Below, in pieces: positions 5,082-6,687 of a DNA stretch of 6,687 nucleotides; position 1 is the first letter of the stretch, and the number at the start of each line of letters is the position of its first letter. Both the position numbers and the translations under genes were made by a program. Source of the stretch: Acidobacteriota bacterium (GTDB taxonomy: Bacteria > Acidobacteriota > Terriglobia > Bryobacterales > Bryobacteraceae); assembly GCA_023436715.1 (NCBI GenBank), contig JAEZIJ010000138.1, positions 1 to 6,687 on the forward strand. The letters are read 5' to 3'. The notes beneath the pieces were generated by a model that saw only the letters and a list, made by a program, of their open reading frames with translations, ran no database searches and was not told the DNA's origin.

Positions 5082-6687
5082 TTAAAATCCAATAATTATT
5101 CCAATAGTAGGAAGAACTGTACCTGAAGTATTGGTAACTCTTTTTAAGCTATATCTGGTGTCATTATCGGTGGTCACGAAATTTCCTGCATCATTTGTTT
5201 CCCGAATGATGATATCCTGTTGTTCGGCCTGAAAATTATAGATGTTTTGTATGTCAATATAAAATTTTGCAGTGACACGATCGAGGTATAGTGACTTATC
5301 AATTCTGATATCCAGTTGATGAAAAGGGCTGAAACGCGAGGCATTTAATTTGTTAAAATCATAATAAGGGCCACCGGTAACATTCCAGGCTTCTATTAAT
5401 GATGATCGATTTAAATCATAAGGAGTAAAAGGCAGACCTCCTACAAATCTCCATCGTCCACCCACTCGCCATCCACGGGATAATTCAGTGGTAGATGTTA
5501 TGTTTAAGAGATGACGTGCGTCCCAACCCGTTGGTATATACTGTCTGGTTTCATTCATAAATTCACTTCTTACGTGGGTATAAGAGAGGTTGAGGTTGAA
5601 TCCTTTAGGGGAATTAATTCGTGCCTGAAACTCAGCACCGAATGCCCGTCCCTCAGAACTTGAAAGTACTTCTTCATCACCTATTACACCAAAATCTGCA
5701 CCTTTATTGGCTAAACTGATTTTGTCTCTCACGGAGTATGGGTAGTTCTTATATCCTTTCCAAAATCCTTCAACAGATATTTGGACCGATTGCTGTGGCC
5801 GGTATTCTATGCCTCCAATGACATGGTCGGATTGGATATACGTCAAGTTATTGCTTTTGTTAATATAGGTATCATTTAATTTGAATCCAAGTGTAGTAAG
5901 GGGTGGAAGTTGATAATACCTGCCAGTATTAAAGTTGAGGCTCCATTGATCAGAAAGAAGATATGATGCTGAAAAACGAGGTGATAGTTGATCGAGCAGA
6001 TTGTTCATGCTTGATGAATAATTGTTGGCATCAGTTCTCAATCCTGCAGATAGTACCAGTCGTTCTTTAAAAAGATTTTTACTAATTTGAGCAAACAGGC
6101 CCCATTTTAGAAGGCTGAGTTGTGTTTCATAATTTATGTTGATGAATGAATTTTCATAGAAACGTTGTTGCTCAGTATCATTTTCGTAGGTTATCTGCTC
6201 GACATTTATCCCTGCATTAAGCTTATATCCATCCAGTCGGGTGGAAGATTCAATCCGTAGTTTATTCTCAATTTCCTGGGAGAGATAATCCAATATCTTA
6301 TTGTCTTCAGTGCTATTGTCGTTGTCGAGGTACTTATATGATTCATTGTTTAAGTGGCTTCGACTAATGACGACCGTTTGGAAACTATTGTTGCTGTAAT
6401 GTCTGTAAACCGTTCCAATAGAATAGTTCCATTGCTCATTGACCGGAATTCTGCTTAAAATAAATGCCTGTTGCTCGTCGGGATTTTCAATTCCCAGGTT
6501 TAAATCAAATACATCGACAGCTCCAAGTCCGATAAAAGTAAGTTCATTTTTTTTATCTAAACGGGTACGAACTTTAAATTGCATATCGGTGAAATTTGGT
6601 AAAAATGGCAACTCCAATGCACTGAACAGGAGTTGAAGGTAGGAACGGCGTGCAGAAAAAATGTACGTCGTTTTTTCACCCATTGGT
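5082..6687 (-). CDS. TonB-dependent receptor, C-terminal beta-barrel part (partial)
   Basis: This is an outer-membrane receptor that imports a substrate with energy from TonB-ExbBD; the substrate is unknown. The frame is open from the right edge to TAA 5084-5082. The codon before the first visible ATG (6683) is CCA in frame, so that ATG is probably internal and the gene continues outside the window. The visible 535 or so residues are barrel. FSARRSYLQLLF (9-20 from that Met) is typical of the early barrel of Bacteroidetes receptors. LSPRFSASYLLSDQWSLNF (233-251), with GRYYQLPP close behind, is the usual hairpin. GAEFQARINSPKGFNLNLSY (349-368) and WRVGGRWRFVGGLPFTPYD (405-423) are later strands. 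The protein ends PTIGIIIGF with the terminal Phe of outer-membrane barrels. Signal peptide, carboxypeptidase-like domain and plug are not visible. No SusD-like partner follows, so a glycan SusC role is not supported. No clear terminator is seen before lplA. Confidence 0.9.
   Translation of the reverse strand, partial: PMGEKTTYIFSARRSYLQLLFSALELPFLPNFTDMQFKVRTRLDKKNELTFIGLGAVDVFDLNLGIENPDEQQAFILSRIPVNEQWNYSIGTVYRHYSNNSFQTVVISRSHLNNESYKYLDNDNSTEDNKILDYLSQEIENKLRIESSTRLDGYKLNAGINVEQITYENDTEQQRFYENSFININYETQLSLLKWGLFAQISKNLFKERLVLSAGLRTDANNYSSSMNNLLDQLSPRFSASYLLSDQWSLNFNTGRYYQLPPLTTLGFKLNDTYINKSNNLTYIQSDHVIGGIEYRPQQSVQISVEGFWKGYKNYPYSVRDKISLANKGADFGVIGDEEVLSSSEGRAFGAEFQARINSPKGFNLNLSYTHVRSEFMNETRQYIPTGWDARHLLNITSTTELSRGWRVGGRWRFVGGLPFTPYDLNRSSLIEAWNVTGGPYYDFNKLNASRFSPFHQLDIRIDKSLYLDRVTAKFYIDIQNIYNFQAEQQDIIIRETNDAGNFVTTDNDTRYSLKRVTNTSGTVLPTIGIIIGF

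Noticed and set aside
6439..6636. A 65-codon plus-strand frame inside the TonB-dependent receptor
   Set aside because: It is antisense to well-supported barrel coding sequence, with Ser/Phe-rich composition typical of a shadow frame.
1..6687. CRISPR array, insertion-sequence ends, rRNA or origin of replication
   Set aside because: Read through both strands: no regularly spaced repeats, no paired terminal repeats with target duplication, and no rRNA-like sequence were seen.

Overview
The window looks like a chromosomal segment of a Bacteroidota (Bacteroidetes) bacterium. The visible reasons are an AT-rich base composition, start codons with A/T-rich upstream sequence and little or no Shine-Dalgarno motif, a Bacteroidetes-type promoter (TTTG, 20-nt spacer, TATTTTTG) ahead of a tRNA gene, a tRNA without an encoded CCA end, and a TonB-dependent outer-membrane receptor with a Bacteroidetes-like sequence. 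Genus or order cannot be fixed from this sequence.

Left part (1-1118). The 5' end of an unrecognised membrane-anchored or secreted protein runs off the left edge on the minus strand (start codon at 232). Next comes about 500 bp without an intact gene. It holds one minus-strand reading frame interrupted by in-frame stops (329-646), probably a relic. A complete minus-strand tRNA-Arg(CCU) unit follows, with promoter, gene and intrinsic terminator (687-858). Another gene-poor stretch (859-1118) has only short, broken protein-like frames.

Middle (1119-4006). A Tat-signal aldo/keto reductase is followed by a 354-bp gap and then a TrpB2-type tryptophan synthase beta chain. The gap is the most interesting part of the window. 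It encodes a 29-codon peptide with a Trp-Asn-Trp pair of UGG codons, whose stop codon sits in the loop of a small hairpin. A strong intrinsic terminator follows and ends 28 bases before the trpB start. This is the layout of a tryptophan-sensing transcription attenuator. The trpB gene has its own strong terminator at its 3' end.

Right part (4005-6687). On the opposite strand, convergent with trpB, lies lplA (lipoate-protein ligase A). Upstream of it on the same strand is the C-terminal 535 or so residues of a TonB-dependent receptor whose N-terminus lies beyond the right edge. The genes do not form one pathway: the window is a run of independent units (tRNA, exported reductase, Trp-regulated trpB, lipoate salvage, outer-membrane uptake). 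The only gene-specific regulation that can be read is the putative trp leader.
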